DNA from: Alternaria dauci
Lineage: Eukaryota > Ascomycota > Dothideomycetes > Pleosporales > Pleosporaceae
Direction: 5' to 3'
DNA: 64,000 nucleotides
Assembly: GCF_042100115.1 (NCBI RefSeq)
Contig: NC_091275.1
Span: 2,294,001-2,358,000, forward strand
Positions 1-10,005 of this stretch are shown one piece after another. Under the pieces are notes generated by a model. The model worked only from the letters and a program-made list of their open reading frames with translations, did no database searches and had not been told where the DNA came from. The translations under genes and the position numbers were made by a program. Positions within the stretch are counted from its first letter, which is position 1. The number at the start of each line of letters is the position of its first letter.

Positions 1-570
1 GGCATCGTATCTTTGGTAATGGTCTTCCTTGAGCATTTCGCCGAGCAATTTAATGAATTCGTGAGACCCCCATGCACGTCCCTTCTCGTTGGCGAGAAGC
101 CTGATTTGCTTAACATTCTGCAATCGCCTGAACAGGCCTACCAGAGCTTTCCGGCTATTGTCGTCTTCGAACATGATCACAAGTTCCAGCTGATCGAGGC
201 GTAGGCATGGCTTGTTCAGGGGGTACGTATTCCATTCTGTGATATCGTTGGGGTCGAAGTGGACTCTCAACTTTTTTACATCGCGTAGCAGCCCGTCCGA
301 TTGCTGCTGCACAACCCCAGTCGAGCCTTTGGGGAGCACAAAGAGTGTCTTTTGGATGGCAAGGCGACGAAAATCGACGTTGAATTGTCGGCAGACCAGC
401 CTTATGGCGAGATTGGTGCTGGATTTGTACCTGTTGTCGGCCCTGAAGCAATCCCGCATTTCCCCAGGCCTGTGCTCTCTGGTGAGTCCCGCGTCGGGCT
501 GCTCAAGCGCGTAGGCGGCAATGTGCAAGCGCAGCTCGGTTGGTAAAGCGAAAAAAGTCGTCTTTGCCAT
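1..570 (-). CDS. F-box-like hypothetical protein (3' end beyond window)
   Basis: An uninterrupted reading frame runs from an ATG at 570 to the window edge, 190 codons without a stop. It starts MAKTTFFALPTELRLHIAAY. The LPTELRLHIAAYAL segment near residues 9-22 resembles the first helix of degenerate F-box-like motifs common in Dothideomycete hypothetical proteins that begin with a 'LPxELRxxI' stretch. The rest alternates charged and hydrophobic stretches (for example a VRQLF-like 'LVCRQFNVDF' around residues 63-72, usual in these proteins after the F-box-like start). No catalytic motif is visible. The role is unknown; substrate-receptor function is only a family-level guess. The C-terminus is outside the window. 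Confidence 0.7.
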   Translation of the reverse strand, partial: MAKTTFFALPTELRLHIAAYALEQPDAGLTREHRPGEMRDCFRADNRYKSSTNLAIRLVCRQFNVDFRRLAIQKTLFVLPKGSTGVVQQQSDGLLRDVKKLRVHFDPNDITEWNTYPLNKPCLRLDQLELVIMFEDDNSRKALVGLFRRLQNVKQIRLLANEKGRAWGSHEFIKLLGEMLKEDHYQRYDA

Positions 571-807
571 GACCTGCGACATAGTCTGGTATCCTGTGAG
601 CGTACAGGCAACGAGTTTGACTGCAGAGCAGGCTTGTTCTCACGGAATGATTGGCCGACTTCAGGCTGTGAAACAGCGACCCAGCTGACACAAAAGAGGA
701 GCGCCTGACGTTAGCGCAGGCCCGTGCACAGCCATCTGATAAGATTTCTCCAACCCCTCCTATCTCCGAGGTTGCATCGTCCCTGTTGAACTTTATTGCG
801 TCCACCC

Positions 808-3148
808 ATGCGCGTTTTGTCGATCTCTATTATCCTTTACTCTCTTGCACATGTAGCACAGTCTCTGTACTCGGGCAAATTCTGCCCTTTGGCTTGCGAG
901 ACCACGATCAATTATGTGACCTTCAACGACACCGATCCCTCGCTTTCGAGGAGGATCCGAGCATGTCATAGTGACTTGCGCGTCACTTCACTGTATCTGT
1001 GTTTTGAAGAGTTCTGCAAGCGAGATGGCCAAACAGATGGATGGATTGAGAGGCAGACCGTCTGGTGCGAAGCATACGCAAATGTCACCTTACCATCCTT
1101 TCACGATGTCGTGGATCGATGGACGCCGGATGAAAGGGCCAAAATAAGACGACTGGAGGCGGAAGAGGCACTGGCGTTTCCGAGCACTGGTGAAGTTGTG
1201 GTGCCCAGTGACACGCTCGTGAAGCGGGCTTTTACGACCATGGTACAATTTACCCACATCACGTCGTAATAAGAAATGCAGTGCTAATTGCAGCATACAG
1301 GACGCGGCAGATTGGGAATACAAAATCCATCTTGTATATGGGTGAGCTGAATCCGGATTCCATCGATTACGCGATTGCTGAAACAAGACCTACAGCTGGT
1401 ACATGTACTACTTTTGGATCGCCGTAGTGATGGTTGGTGTCACAACGCGTCTCTTGTCTCTGATGCGCGGTCGACAGCACTCCAAGGAGTCGTATGAGGC
1501 GGTTCCGGGTAATGAGTCTAGCACAGCTTCTGCGTCACGGAGCCCTGCGATTCTTCTACGGACATGGCTAAAGCGATACGTCACTATACCTGCCGCATTC
1601 GGTGACCGCTGTTCTCGACCCTACGGCTGGTGCACCATACCACCACGGATCCAATCGCTTACCATCTTCTTCTTCGTGGCGCTCAACATCGTCCTCTGTA
1701 CTTGCTCCTACCGCCTTACCGAAGGCAATCTCTACTGGCCAGAAAAGTCTGCGCAACTTCTCCGCTATGTATCGGATCGTACTGGCATCATTTCGCTGGC
1801 AAACTTCCCCCTTGTCTGGCTTTTCGGCATGCGAAACGATGTTTTGATCTGGATTACTGGATGGGGATTCGGCACATACAACGCTTTCCATCGATGGGCG
1901 GCTAGAGTCGCCACAGTACAAGCTGTGGTGCATAGCCTAGGCTATACGCTGATGATATTGGAGAGTGGAGGATGGTCGCACTTTCTCAAGTACTGGACGA
2001 AACATTACTTCTGGAACGGCGAACTAGCGACCATCGCCATGTGTGGCCTTCTGGCGTTCTCGTTCTATGGTATTCGCCGCGCGCACTACGAGTTCTTCCT
2101 CGTCACCCACATCGCATTGTCTATCGCTGCACTCTGGTCCATGTACTACCATGTCGAGATTTTCACCAACGGCGACTGGAACATATTCATCTGGCCATGT
2201 GTCGTCATCTGGATCTTCGATCGCGCTATGCGCCTCGTTCGCATCGTAATGTTCAACCGGAATCCTCTCAGTACCAAGGCCAGGGTTACCTATGACCCTA
2301 ATAGTAACCTTGTGCGTATGGATGTTGACGGCAAGAAGAGCTTGGTCGCGTTGAAACCCGGCACATATTATTATATCCACGTGTTGGACGACACGTTGTA
2401 TGCCCACCAAAGCCACCCTTTTACGTTGGCATACACCTCGAAAGATACCTACAAGCCTCCGTCCACGCCTTTGTCACCGCTCTCTCCTAGACCCGAACCC
2501 TTGCGTACGTCGTCAGCCTCATCCACCGAGTCTGATGCGCTCCTGCCGTCTGAAAGCACAGGTGGCGTGGGGAATATGGTGTTCCTTATCCGACCGTACG
2601 ACGGCTTCACATCGCGATTGAAATCACATTGTCTTTTGCATCCCAAAAGACTCAATGTCTTGATCGAAGGACCCTATGGACATACTGTACCTCTCCAAAC
2701 TTTCACCAACATCCTGTTTATAGCTGGTGGGACTGGTATCGCAGTGCCGCTGTCACATTTGGCCCATGTCCTCTCCGCTTCCTCACGTGTTCAGAGGGTG
2801 AAGATTGTATGGGCGGTCCGCGAATATGCCTTCCTTGCCTCGGTGCTCCGTGATTTCAGAGGGTTGCTGAGCGACGAGAGAGTCGAGATGGAGGTACACG
2901 TCACTCATGATGACGAGGCAAAGGACGACGTTTTGGACGAGGCGTTGAAGAGTGTGAGGATGATGGCTCACAGGCCCGATATACATACAACGGTGGTGGA
3001 ATCCGCAAGAGATGCGGGGCAACAACAGTTGGCAATCGTGGCCTGCGGACCAGCTTTGATGGCTGATGAAGCCCGAAGAGCAAGTGTACAGATGCTGGGT
3101 GAGGGACACGGGGGTGTTGAATACTTTGAGGAAAGCTTCAAATGGTAG
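808..3148 (+). CDS. Ferric-chelate reductase (FRE family)
   Basis: Exons 808-1242, 1301-1341 and 1396-3148 join in frame to 742 residues; introns are 58 and 54 bp. The protein reduces extracellular ferric chelates at the plasma membrane using cytosolic NADPH, FAD and two haems. It begins with a signal-like segment MRVLSISIILYSLAHVAQS, then a Cys-containing extracellular region (CPLACE), then several membrane segments. Haem-binding histidine pairs with the family's 14-residue spacing lie at about H324/H338 and H397/H411. The FAD motif HPFT is at 499-502, followed by a Ser/Pro-rich insertion, the pyrophosphate/NADPH region (EGPYGHTVP, then AGGTGIAVPLSH) and the family's usual aromatic end ESFKW. 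The start was chosen because it gives the signal peptide. An extended SDR lies convergently 59 bp downstream. Confidence 0.9.
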
Positions 3149-3207
3149 GGCGTTGAAGCATTAGACCGAGTCGGCGATATCAGCTCAGTACTCTGCCTCG
3201 CTAAGGT

Positions 3208-4423
3208 TCATAGATTTCCTTTCTCTTCTTCTCTCTTCAGTTCAATATACCACTGCGCGACTTCCTTTACGCTGTCCTGTAGGCCTCTAATCTTGTCTCC
3301 GCCCAACAGCATTTTCTCCGTCACACTGGAATCGGCACGAAACGGCATGTTGGTAGGAACCTTGTCTCGTCCCACTTTGAACACTCCTGTCTTGACTTGG
3401 TCTCCAAAGTCATGTTCAATCATGTCTGCTGCAGCGTTCCACAGCTGCTCCCCATCGGTACCCTGTTCTACCGTCCCAGCAGCGACATACCACGTGGGCA
3501 AGTCCTCGCTCCTGATTCTCTCATCCAGCGCCTCAATATGAATTCGAGCGCAGTCCTTTACGGGTATAAAGCCGAATGCATATCGTGGTGTCATATCGTC
3601 GAAAAGCAGCGCCTTGCTTTGCCGATCCACATGTGCGAGCGCTTGCTCAGACGTTGTGCAGAACTCTGAAGGGCCGATGACGGTGCCTGGTATGATCTGC
3701 GCGATAGAGAAAGGGAGCTGGTGGGTAGCTTGAAGATTTGCAAGGTAGGTCATACACTGAGCTTTTGCGGAGCAGTATGCGTTGTGAGGAGATTTTAGAG
3801 GGGGTCGGTATTCTAGCGACGTTTGCGAGACTTGGACCTGCTCTGTGTCGGTCAGTACAACGCATTGGGCTAGACAGACGAGCACGAGGGAAGAGATGTA
3901 CGTACCGTTGAGAACGCGATCCATACGCCTGCCCAAGGTATCCCCGTCTTCCGAGTCAACGAGCCCAGCCCCGGCTTGCGTGAAGACCATCCTCCTGACT
4001 GTCTGTGACTTCTTCCCTGCCTCAAGCAGGCCCTTTGTGGAGTTGATGTATGGCCAGTAGATGTCTTTGTCGGGATCCAGGTTTTGCATCGGCCATGCTC
4101 CTGCTATGTGCACGACGTAATCGACGCCTGCAACAGCTTCATCGTAAGCCCCTTCGGCCGCATTGTTAGGTACAATGGCGTATTCGATCAGGTCAAGGTA
4201 TGACTGGACTGAGGGCCCGGATTTGATGGCTTCGATGGCGGGGGAACGGCGCACAATGCAGCGTACTCGATAGCCAGTCTGCAGCGCATACACGACGCAA
4301 GCGTAGCCGATTGTGCCATTTGCACCGGTAATCTGGCTGGCCTGTGAGCATTGTCATGTCGAATGTCAGCGACGAGGGTTGGCGTACAGCAACAAGGCCA
4401 CGAGATCCGCGGTTGGCTGTCAT
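3208..4423 (-). CDS. NAD(P)-dependent extended SDR (epimerase/ketoreductase type)
   Basis: Three exons, 4423-4388, 4341-3906 and 3842-3208, give 368 residues; introns are 46 and 63 bp. The second intron has no in-frame stop, so it can be misread as coding; splicing at GTACGT...CACAG gives a smooth family-like sequence. The Rossmann motif TGANGTIG is at about 17-24 and the catalytic pair YCSAK at Y180/K184, which fits the extended SDR superfamily (dihydroflavonol-reductase/GRE2-like). Such enzymes reduce aldehydes or ketones on small molecules with NAD(P)H in the cytosol; the substrate cannot be told. The first exon codes for only 12 residues and was chosen because it restores the nucleotide-binding strand. 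It is divergent from the monooxygenase gene starting at 4775, with 351 bp between the start codons, so the two may share a promoter. Confidence 0.8.
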
Positions 4424-4774
4424 GTTTCAATGTCGCGACGGCCGGCTCGTCCAATACCGCGGATGCTTCAAATTCACGTCAGAAGCTTGGAAAGACATGG
4501 TCGACATACAGAAGCGCTTGTGTCTTACTAAGACTATCGTGGGGAGAGTGCCGCGTACGAGGTAGGGAGGGCAATATGCTGGGCGTTTCCGATTAGCGTT
4601 CTGGGTTCCGACACCCCTCGGCATTCTTGGGCGCGTCGAGCCTGTCGTCATGGGATCTTCCCTACCTAATCAACCATCCGGACTGGCCATCAACGCGCCA
4701 ACGAGGCTCACTATGGCTGCCTCATCCTCACTCGACGTGAGCCACAATTGGGATACTGGTTGACGATATCCACA

Positions 4775-6034
4775 ATGACAGACGGCACAACACAATCACA
4801 TGGCTTTCCTCACGCCGCCAGAGAGAGGCTTAGCATCATCATCGTACGCCCCAGCACGCGCCCGCGCTTCCTATCCTGAGCACAAACTGACTTCCCTATA
4901 CAGGTCGGGGCATCTTTGGGTGGCCTTGCGACAGCTCTTGCTCTTAAACGTCTTCCGGCACCACATGGCCACACCATCACGCTTCTCGAACGAAATCCGA
5001 CTGCCCTCCTCCACAACCAAGGCGCTGGCATCGTCGCTGGTGAGAAGTTCTCCTGTACGAACTGCGTGTGAGACACACACCTACATTGTACATGCTCCTT
5101 GTAGGTGGCGATACGCTGGCGTTCTTCAAGCGCTATGACAGATGCAAGCGCGACTTGGCTGTTACCTCAACTCAAAGGCAATACCTGAACAAGCATGGCC
5201 AAGTCATACACAAACAAGATGTGACACTGAACATGACGAGCTGGGACCTTGCATACTACATGCTTAGGGCTAATGTTGACGGAATCGAGAGCGACTATTG
5301 CGACACTCCGCACGACCAAGACAGTGGGAGCAAGATTACCCATCTCCACGGACACAAGGTGGTTGAACTGCAAGACAAGGGGAACAAATTGGTTGTAAAG
5401 TACGAGACAAGCGATGGAAGTACGGGTGAAATGGAGGCTGATCTAGTCATCGGCGCCGATGGACCAAGTTCTACCGTCCGCTCCCTCCTCACTACCGGCA
5501 TCGAGCGCACGTACGCAGGCTATGTCGCTCTTCGCGGAACCGTACCTGAAAACTCGGTCAGCCCAAACACGCTGGAAACTTTCAAAGAACGCTCCACCTG
5601 GCAAAATAGACCTGCAAGCATGGGAGAAGCAACGCAAGATTGCAAGTGAGCGTCTGCCTCCTCAATTTGCGGAGATTGTCAAAGTGACCGAGAAGCCATT
5701 CGTACAAGCAATTACAGACGTTGTTGCTCCGACTAACGAGTTCATGAGCGGTCGCGTCATCCTCATCGGCGATGCTCTAGCTGGCTTCCGACCGCATACT
5801 GCCGCAAGCACTAGCCAAGCATGCTTCGACGCCATGATTCTGGCAGACATGATCGAGGGCAAGGTGAGCCGGAGCGATTGGAAGAAGAAGACACTGGGAT
5901 ACGCGAGAACACTGCAGAAGAGGGGTGTTGACATGGGAGAGCGTAGTCAGCATCAAGACCTGCCGTTGGAGGAGCATATTCGCGATCGAAACTTGGCAAG
6001 CAAACCGAGAGTGGAAGAGACATGGCCAGAGTGA
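4775..6034 (+). CDS. FAD-dependent monooxygenase, internally deleted (possible pseudogene)
   Basis: Exons 4775-4843, 4904-5039 and 5105 onward encode an FAD-binding fold: VGASLGG right after the first intron, the NADPH/FAD motif GADGPSSTVR, and later GDALAGFRPHTAAS, as in salicylate- or dihydroxypyridine-hydroxylase-like monooxygenases. Between ~5540 and ~5600 the frame breaks: the 5' half reads to a stop at 5649, while the family-like C-terminal half (PPGKIDLQAWEKQRK...) is in another frame. A 46 bp GT..AG intron at 5542-5587 would rejoin the frames and give 362 residues, but about 60 residues usually present in the middle of this family are still missing. So this is either a short functional variant or a gene with an internal deletion. 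The product would hydroxylate a small aromatic substrate; which one is unknown. Confidence 0.6.
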
Positions 6035-6559
6035 CCAGTCGAGGGTCTGAAATAGCCACAATTACGATATGTGAGGCGAACAAGCCGTTGCCAAAGTTCA
6101 AGACCAGTCGCCATCATCGTCAACCACTTCACCACGTTCTGAAGCTCCTAGCAGCTCGCGTACAGTTCACGGTTTGTACCAGTACCCCGGTGTTATATTG
6201 GGTCGCAGATGTTGCTTCCGGAACCCCAATACCATCACACCAATTGCCTATTAGGCATAAGGTACTCGTGTGCTTGGAGACTAGTAGCAGAAATCTGCTG
6301 CTGGCTATAACAGCATCTATGTTGGGCACCAAGAGCTCTTGTACGCCGTGTACGAAAGACTGTGCGAATACGGGACCGCACAATGTCATAAAAACTTCAC
6401 GCTCCAATAATCCTACTGTTGAACAACAGTACAAATTGACATATTGTTGTCGTATTAGATTTGAGTTAAGCTCCCACATATAACCAAAGGTTTAGGGACG
6501 ATAACGGCGCTAACTTACGACAAAAACGTACCCAGCAAACATTTGCTCGACTGTATTCG
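6035..6559. other. Intergenic, convergent gene ends
   Basis: 525 bp between two converging genes. Short open frames here show no family resemblance. I see no RNA gene or repeat. Confidence 0.5.
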
Positions 6560-7519
6560 CTAACGTCCGCTGTGAGCCTGCTTCTGCAATTCTTGTGCAA
6601 CGACTGCCTTGATCTCGCGTATATGCTTGCTCACTACCGCACCACCGTAGCCTCCCTCTAAATCATCATGAATATCTTCATTGCCCCTTGGGAAGATGCC
6701 CGCGCTCCTGCCACAAAGGTCTTGATTCGACGCAAACCTCACCACGGCATCTACAACCCTGTCCATAGATGCATACCCTACGATTTCCACCACGGCAGCG
6801 TTGTCCGCAACAAAGTCGGCTTGTTTGGCAATGGCAGTATCAACATACCATGGCGCAACAAGATTGAGGCGGACCGAAGAGTGCATAGCACGCTCGCGTA
6901 GACTGTAGAAAAGTCCCCGAACGCCGAACTTGGACATGGTGTACGTAGTACTGTATGGGTAGCCGCTGTAGGCTGCCAGCGAGGCGATGAGAACAATGCT
7001 GGGCTTGAACTCTGTTGCGGCTGTGCGCGGAAGTCGAAAGTAGTGCAACGCAAGATAGCAGGTATTGTATACGGCCTCAAGATTGACCGACAAGCAAGTG
7101 GCGCTTGGAACTGGAGGCGGCGCGTCTCCTGGGTTCGGTAAAGTGGTTGGTACCATATCGAACATGTTTTTCTCGGCAAGGATCCCTGCATTAGGAATGA
7201 CAACGTCAACCTGTCCGTTGCCAAACTGTATTGCGGACTGGAACATGGAGGCTTGTGCTTCGTAAGATGTGACATCGCATTGTACGAATTGCGCTCTGAG
7301 TCCTCGAGCTGTTAGCTCTGCAACTGTTGCCCCCACTGTATTCTGCCGGTCGGCCATCGTGACGATTGCGCCTTCTTCAACCATCCTGATTGCGCATGCC
7401 AGACCGATGCCAGATGCTGCGCCAGTTATCAGAATTGAGCGATCTTTGAGATTAGTGGTGTCCAAAGAATTGCTGAAGGTGATGGGCGTCGCCATCGTTG
7501 AAACAGCAGGATTTGCCAT
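6560..7519 (-). CDS. Classical short-chain dehydrogenase/reductase
   Basis: A single exon of 319 residues from ATG 7519 (MANPAVSTMATPITF); the open frame continues upstream only from a GTG. The cofactor motif TGAASGIG is at 32-39, PNAG at about 109-112, catalytic Ser near 180 in ASLAAYSG, and YTMSK with Y193/K197, so all classical SDR residues are present. The overall pattern is like 15-hydroxyprostaglandin-dehydrogenase-type SDRs, which prefer NAD and oxidise secondary alcohols; the actual substrate is unknown. It lies between the deleted monooxygenase and a Zn2Cys6 regulator and may belong to the same small metabolic group. Confidence 0.85.
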   Translation of the reverse strand: MANPAVSTMATPITFSNSLDTTNLKDRSILITGAASGIGLACAIRMVEEGAIVTMADRQNTVGATVAELTARGLRAQFVQCDVTSYEAQASMFQSAIQFGNGQVDVVIPNAGILAEKNMFDMVPTTLPNPGDAPPPVPSATCLSVNLEAVYNTCYLALHYFRLPRTAATEFKPSIVLIASLAAYSGYPYSTTYTMSKFGVRGLFYSLRERAMHSSVRLNLVAPWYVDTAIAKQADFVADNAAVVEIVGYASMDRVVDAVVRFASNQDLCGRSAGIFPRGNEDIHDDLEGGYGGAVVSKHIREIKAVVAQELQKQAHSGR

Positions 7520-8037
7520 ACTAATGGAAGGAAGGATATGTAGCCCTTGCGGTTGAGAAAGATGCACCCTGACTTGGGCATCAGCTTTTATTAACGATCA
7601 ACATGATCGTCACGTAGGCGTTGCGGCTGATAATGCAACAGGAAGTAGTGTGAGGCCATGGAGCGGGGAAAGAAACCCAACATACAAGCGGTGTCTTGTT
7701 AGAGTCAAAGAGCTTACTCCTTGTAGTAGTGTGTGCGAGCGAACAGGCGCAGTGCACGGCATCTTGATGCGTGCTGCACAGCAGGCGCGGGGTCGGCCAA
7801 GCAACAGTGCGGGGAAAGGGGTAGCTGACCACCATACATATCGAGCTCAGAAATTGCGATACTCCCGCTGACGTGAGAGATTCCTGCAGCCGTCAGGTAT
7901 CATGGGCGGCGATTACGTTTGGGATGAGGAACCCGGATTGAGATTCCAACGTAGCCACAGCATCGTATCAAATCCTCAACGCGTTCCAAGCGCGAGACGG
8001 TGGAACCAAACTTAGGAAAGGTCCCATCCAAGAACCT
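7520..8037. other. Intergenic upstream of SDR
   Basis: 518 bp between the SDR start and the end of the regulator gene, both on the minus strand. It should hold the SDR promoter. I see no clear TATA box, repeat or RNA gene. Confidence 0.4.
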
Positions 8038-9444
8038 TTAGCCCAGAGTGAACGACCAATTCCACTCTCTTACAACATCTTCCCAGTCCCTTCTCTGTCC
8101 ACCTTCGAGCTTGGGTCGCCATACTTCCTTTAGCACCTTTTGCACACATTCAACATTCTCGTAGCGATTCCTCTTCTGAATGTCCTCCAACCTTCGAAAA
8201 CACTTCTCAATGGCCGCTTCGTCGTCCAGCTCAGCGCCTGCTAGGAATATGGGGTAGAGCAAGCTCGACTCTGCAGCGCTGCCGGGTGGTATGCGAGCAA
8301 TGAACTCCATCGCTCGTGCGGCACAACCTGCAATATTTACAGAGTGGCTTGGTGAGGTTCGGTAGAGTTGAATAAGTGCCGCCAAACGGTACGCCTCTGC
8401 CAAGGCGATGAGATCGAGAGCTATGGGAGTGTCGACACCAAGTGCAAATGGGTTGTCGTAAGTCCAGCTTTGAATACCCTGCTCGATAACGTTGAAAGAA
8501 GCTTCGGTAGCGAGTGGAAACGCTGGATTTGAGGATGTTACGTACTGTATCCGAGAGATGAGATCGCATAGCTGGTATGAGATGCCCATGAGTGGATCGA
8601 TTGTGCCTGGCATTAGAGCGGCGCTGATTGGTATCAAACCTTGCTCTGCTGAACATGGCTTTCCTGCATTGGATACCCGTGCCATAAGAGACGCAGAAGC
8701 GAAATGATAAGTAAAGTGGCGATGTAGAGAGTCGACCTCGACGCAGTCCATAATGCTCTGTTCCGGAGTGAGTGCGCTAAGTATACGTTGAACGCTCTTC
8801 AACTGCGATATCCACCTCGTGGTCTTGACACCGTTGAGCGCCTCAAGCCCTACCAGGATCAGAATCACCGCAGTGACCTGGTAGGTGTCTTCTGGCAGTC
8901 CACCCGAAGGATGTAGGCGCTCCTTGATAAACTGATAGCACTTCCTCTCATGGCGAGAGGACACGGCCCGAAGATGCTTAGCGCGGTCTGCGTCCTGGCT
9001 CCGCCGTGCCAACTGAGCTGAAGAAATGGCCAGAATGGCGTCAAGCATACCTTCGATCTGGAAAGACCAAGGCATGTACAGGCTAGTATAGAAACTTGTT
9101 GCAATAGGCGCTACTTGAACACTGGGTACAAAGGCCTCGACATAGTACTGTAATAGATGCATCCTTTCCGCTTCTCCACCGCCCGGTAGTGCATCCCAAG
9201 GATCGAGAGAATTTCGTAGCGGAACTGCGACCTGGAGCTCGGGACTCTTGGAGCTTGACTGTGATGAGCTCGGTTCTGTAACGATACTTCGTTGACTCTG
9301 CCACTCGCACAACAGGTTGAGGCGTTTGCAATTTGCACATCGAGGTTGGGCGTTATCGCACCTCTTTCTTCGGGTTCGGCAGGTCAGACAGCCTGTCCGC
9401 GATCTTGGCGCAAACTTGCGCTGGCGCGGCTTCGTCTCAGCCAT
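8038..9444 (-). CDS. Zn2Cys6 fungal transcription factor
   Basis: A single exon of 468 residues. The start at 9444 was chosen because the frame upstream has only a TTG. The DNA-binding cluster is at the N-terminus: CLTCRTRRKRCDNAQPRCANC followed by KRLNLLCEW, with six cysteines in the C-x2-C-x6-C-x5-C-x2-C-x6-C pattern. The basic stretch KPRQRKFAPRSRTG precedes it and may serve as a nuclear signal. The helical remainder resembles the fungal-specific middle region of the PF11951 type rather than the classical PF04082 one. The target genes are unknown; the neighbouring SDR, monooxygenase and second SDR are natural candidates. It is divergent from the acid phosphatase gene, 561 bp away. Confidence 0.88.
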   Translation of the reverse strand: MAETKPRQRKFAPRSRTGCLTCRTRRKRCDNAQPRCANCKRLNLLCEWQSQRSIVTEPSSSQSSSKSPELQVAVPLRNSLDPWDALPGGGEAERMHLLQYYVEAFVPSVQVAPIATSFYTSLYMPWSFQIEGMLDAILAISSAQLARRSQDADRAKHLRAVSSRHERKCYQFIKERLHPSGGLPEDTYQVTAVILILVGLEALNGVKTTRWISQLKSVQRILSALTPEQSIMDCVEVDSLHRHFTYHFASASLMARVSNAGKPCSAEQGLIPISAALMPGTIDPLMGISYQLCDLISRIQYVTSSNPAFPLATEASFNVIEQGIQSWTYDNPFALGVDTPIALDLIALAEAYRLAALIQLYRTSPSHSVNIAGCAARAMEFIARIPPGSAAESSLLYPIFLAGAELDDEAAIEKCFRRLEDIQKRNRYENVECVQKVLKEVWRPKLEGGQRRDWEDVVREWNWSFTLG

Positions 9445-9817
9445 GGTCTGAAGGGTAGAAGTACTGGAAAGAGCTTGATTCGGATAGTCACCGAGGAGAC
9501 ATGGAGACGTGCATTGTTGCGGGAGCGGTATGGGCAAAGATAGCTGGAGATTGAGTCAGATTCCGCGATCGCGGGTGCGATATCGATAAGCATTGCCTGA
9601 CTAATCGGGCCTTGCACCTCTAAAGGGCGACAATTGCGTCGACTTGCATCATCATCCTCAACCTGCATTCAACCGTAGTCTACGCCTCGTCTTGCCCCGA
9701 CCCACAACGGCATCGTTCTTAAGATGCGTGAGGGATTGCGTCGCATAACGGGCCTCCCTGGCCGTTCAGGCCGACCACGTCGTATTGCGAGGAAACCACC
9801 CACGATGTTCTCGCTCC

Positions 9818-9823
9818 CACGTG
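9818..9823. promoter_or_regulatory. CACGTG E-box, possible PHO4/NUC-1-type site
   Basis: The palindrome CACGTG lies 183 bp before the acid phosphatase start and 110 bp before its TATA box. In fungi, phosphate-starvation regulators of the PHO4/NUC-1 bHLH family bind this core. That it controls the phosphatase is inferred from position and enzyme type. Confidence 0.4.
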
Positions 9824-9933
9824 CGGCTTGTTCCTGAGAGTTTTTACCGTCTTAGGAAGCATCGCCTGAACTCATGCCCGAGGCTAAGCAGTTGCTGAAC
9901 TCGACAACACCCCGGCGGATGAAGTTATCAGGG

Positions 9934-9940
9934 TATAAAA
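9934..9940 (+). promoter_or_regulatory. TATA box of acid phosphatase gene
   Basis: TATAAAA lies 66 bp before the ATG at 10006 and is followed by a short C/A-rich leader, a usual arrangement for a strongly regulated fungal secreted enzyme. Confidence 0.5.
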
Positions 9941-10005
9941 GGTGATTGCCATGCGCCTTTTCGTCAACTACAGCTCAAAACATCTCACAGTCTCCATTAA
10001 CGACC

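Noticed and set aside
4775..9444. Secondary-metabolite gene cluster
   Set aside because: No polyketide synthase, peptide synthetase, terpene cyclase or DMATS in the window; only tailoring-type enzymes and a regulator.
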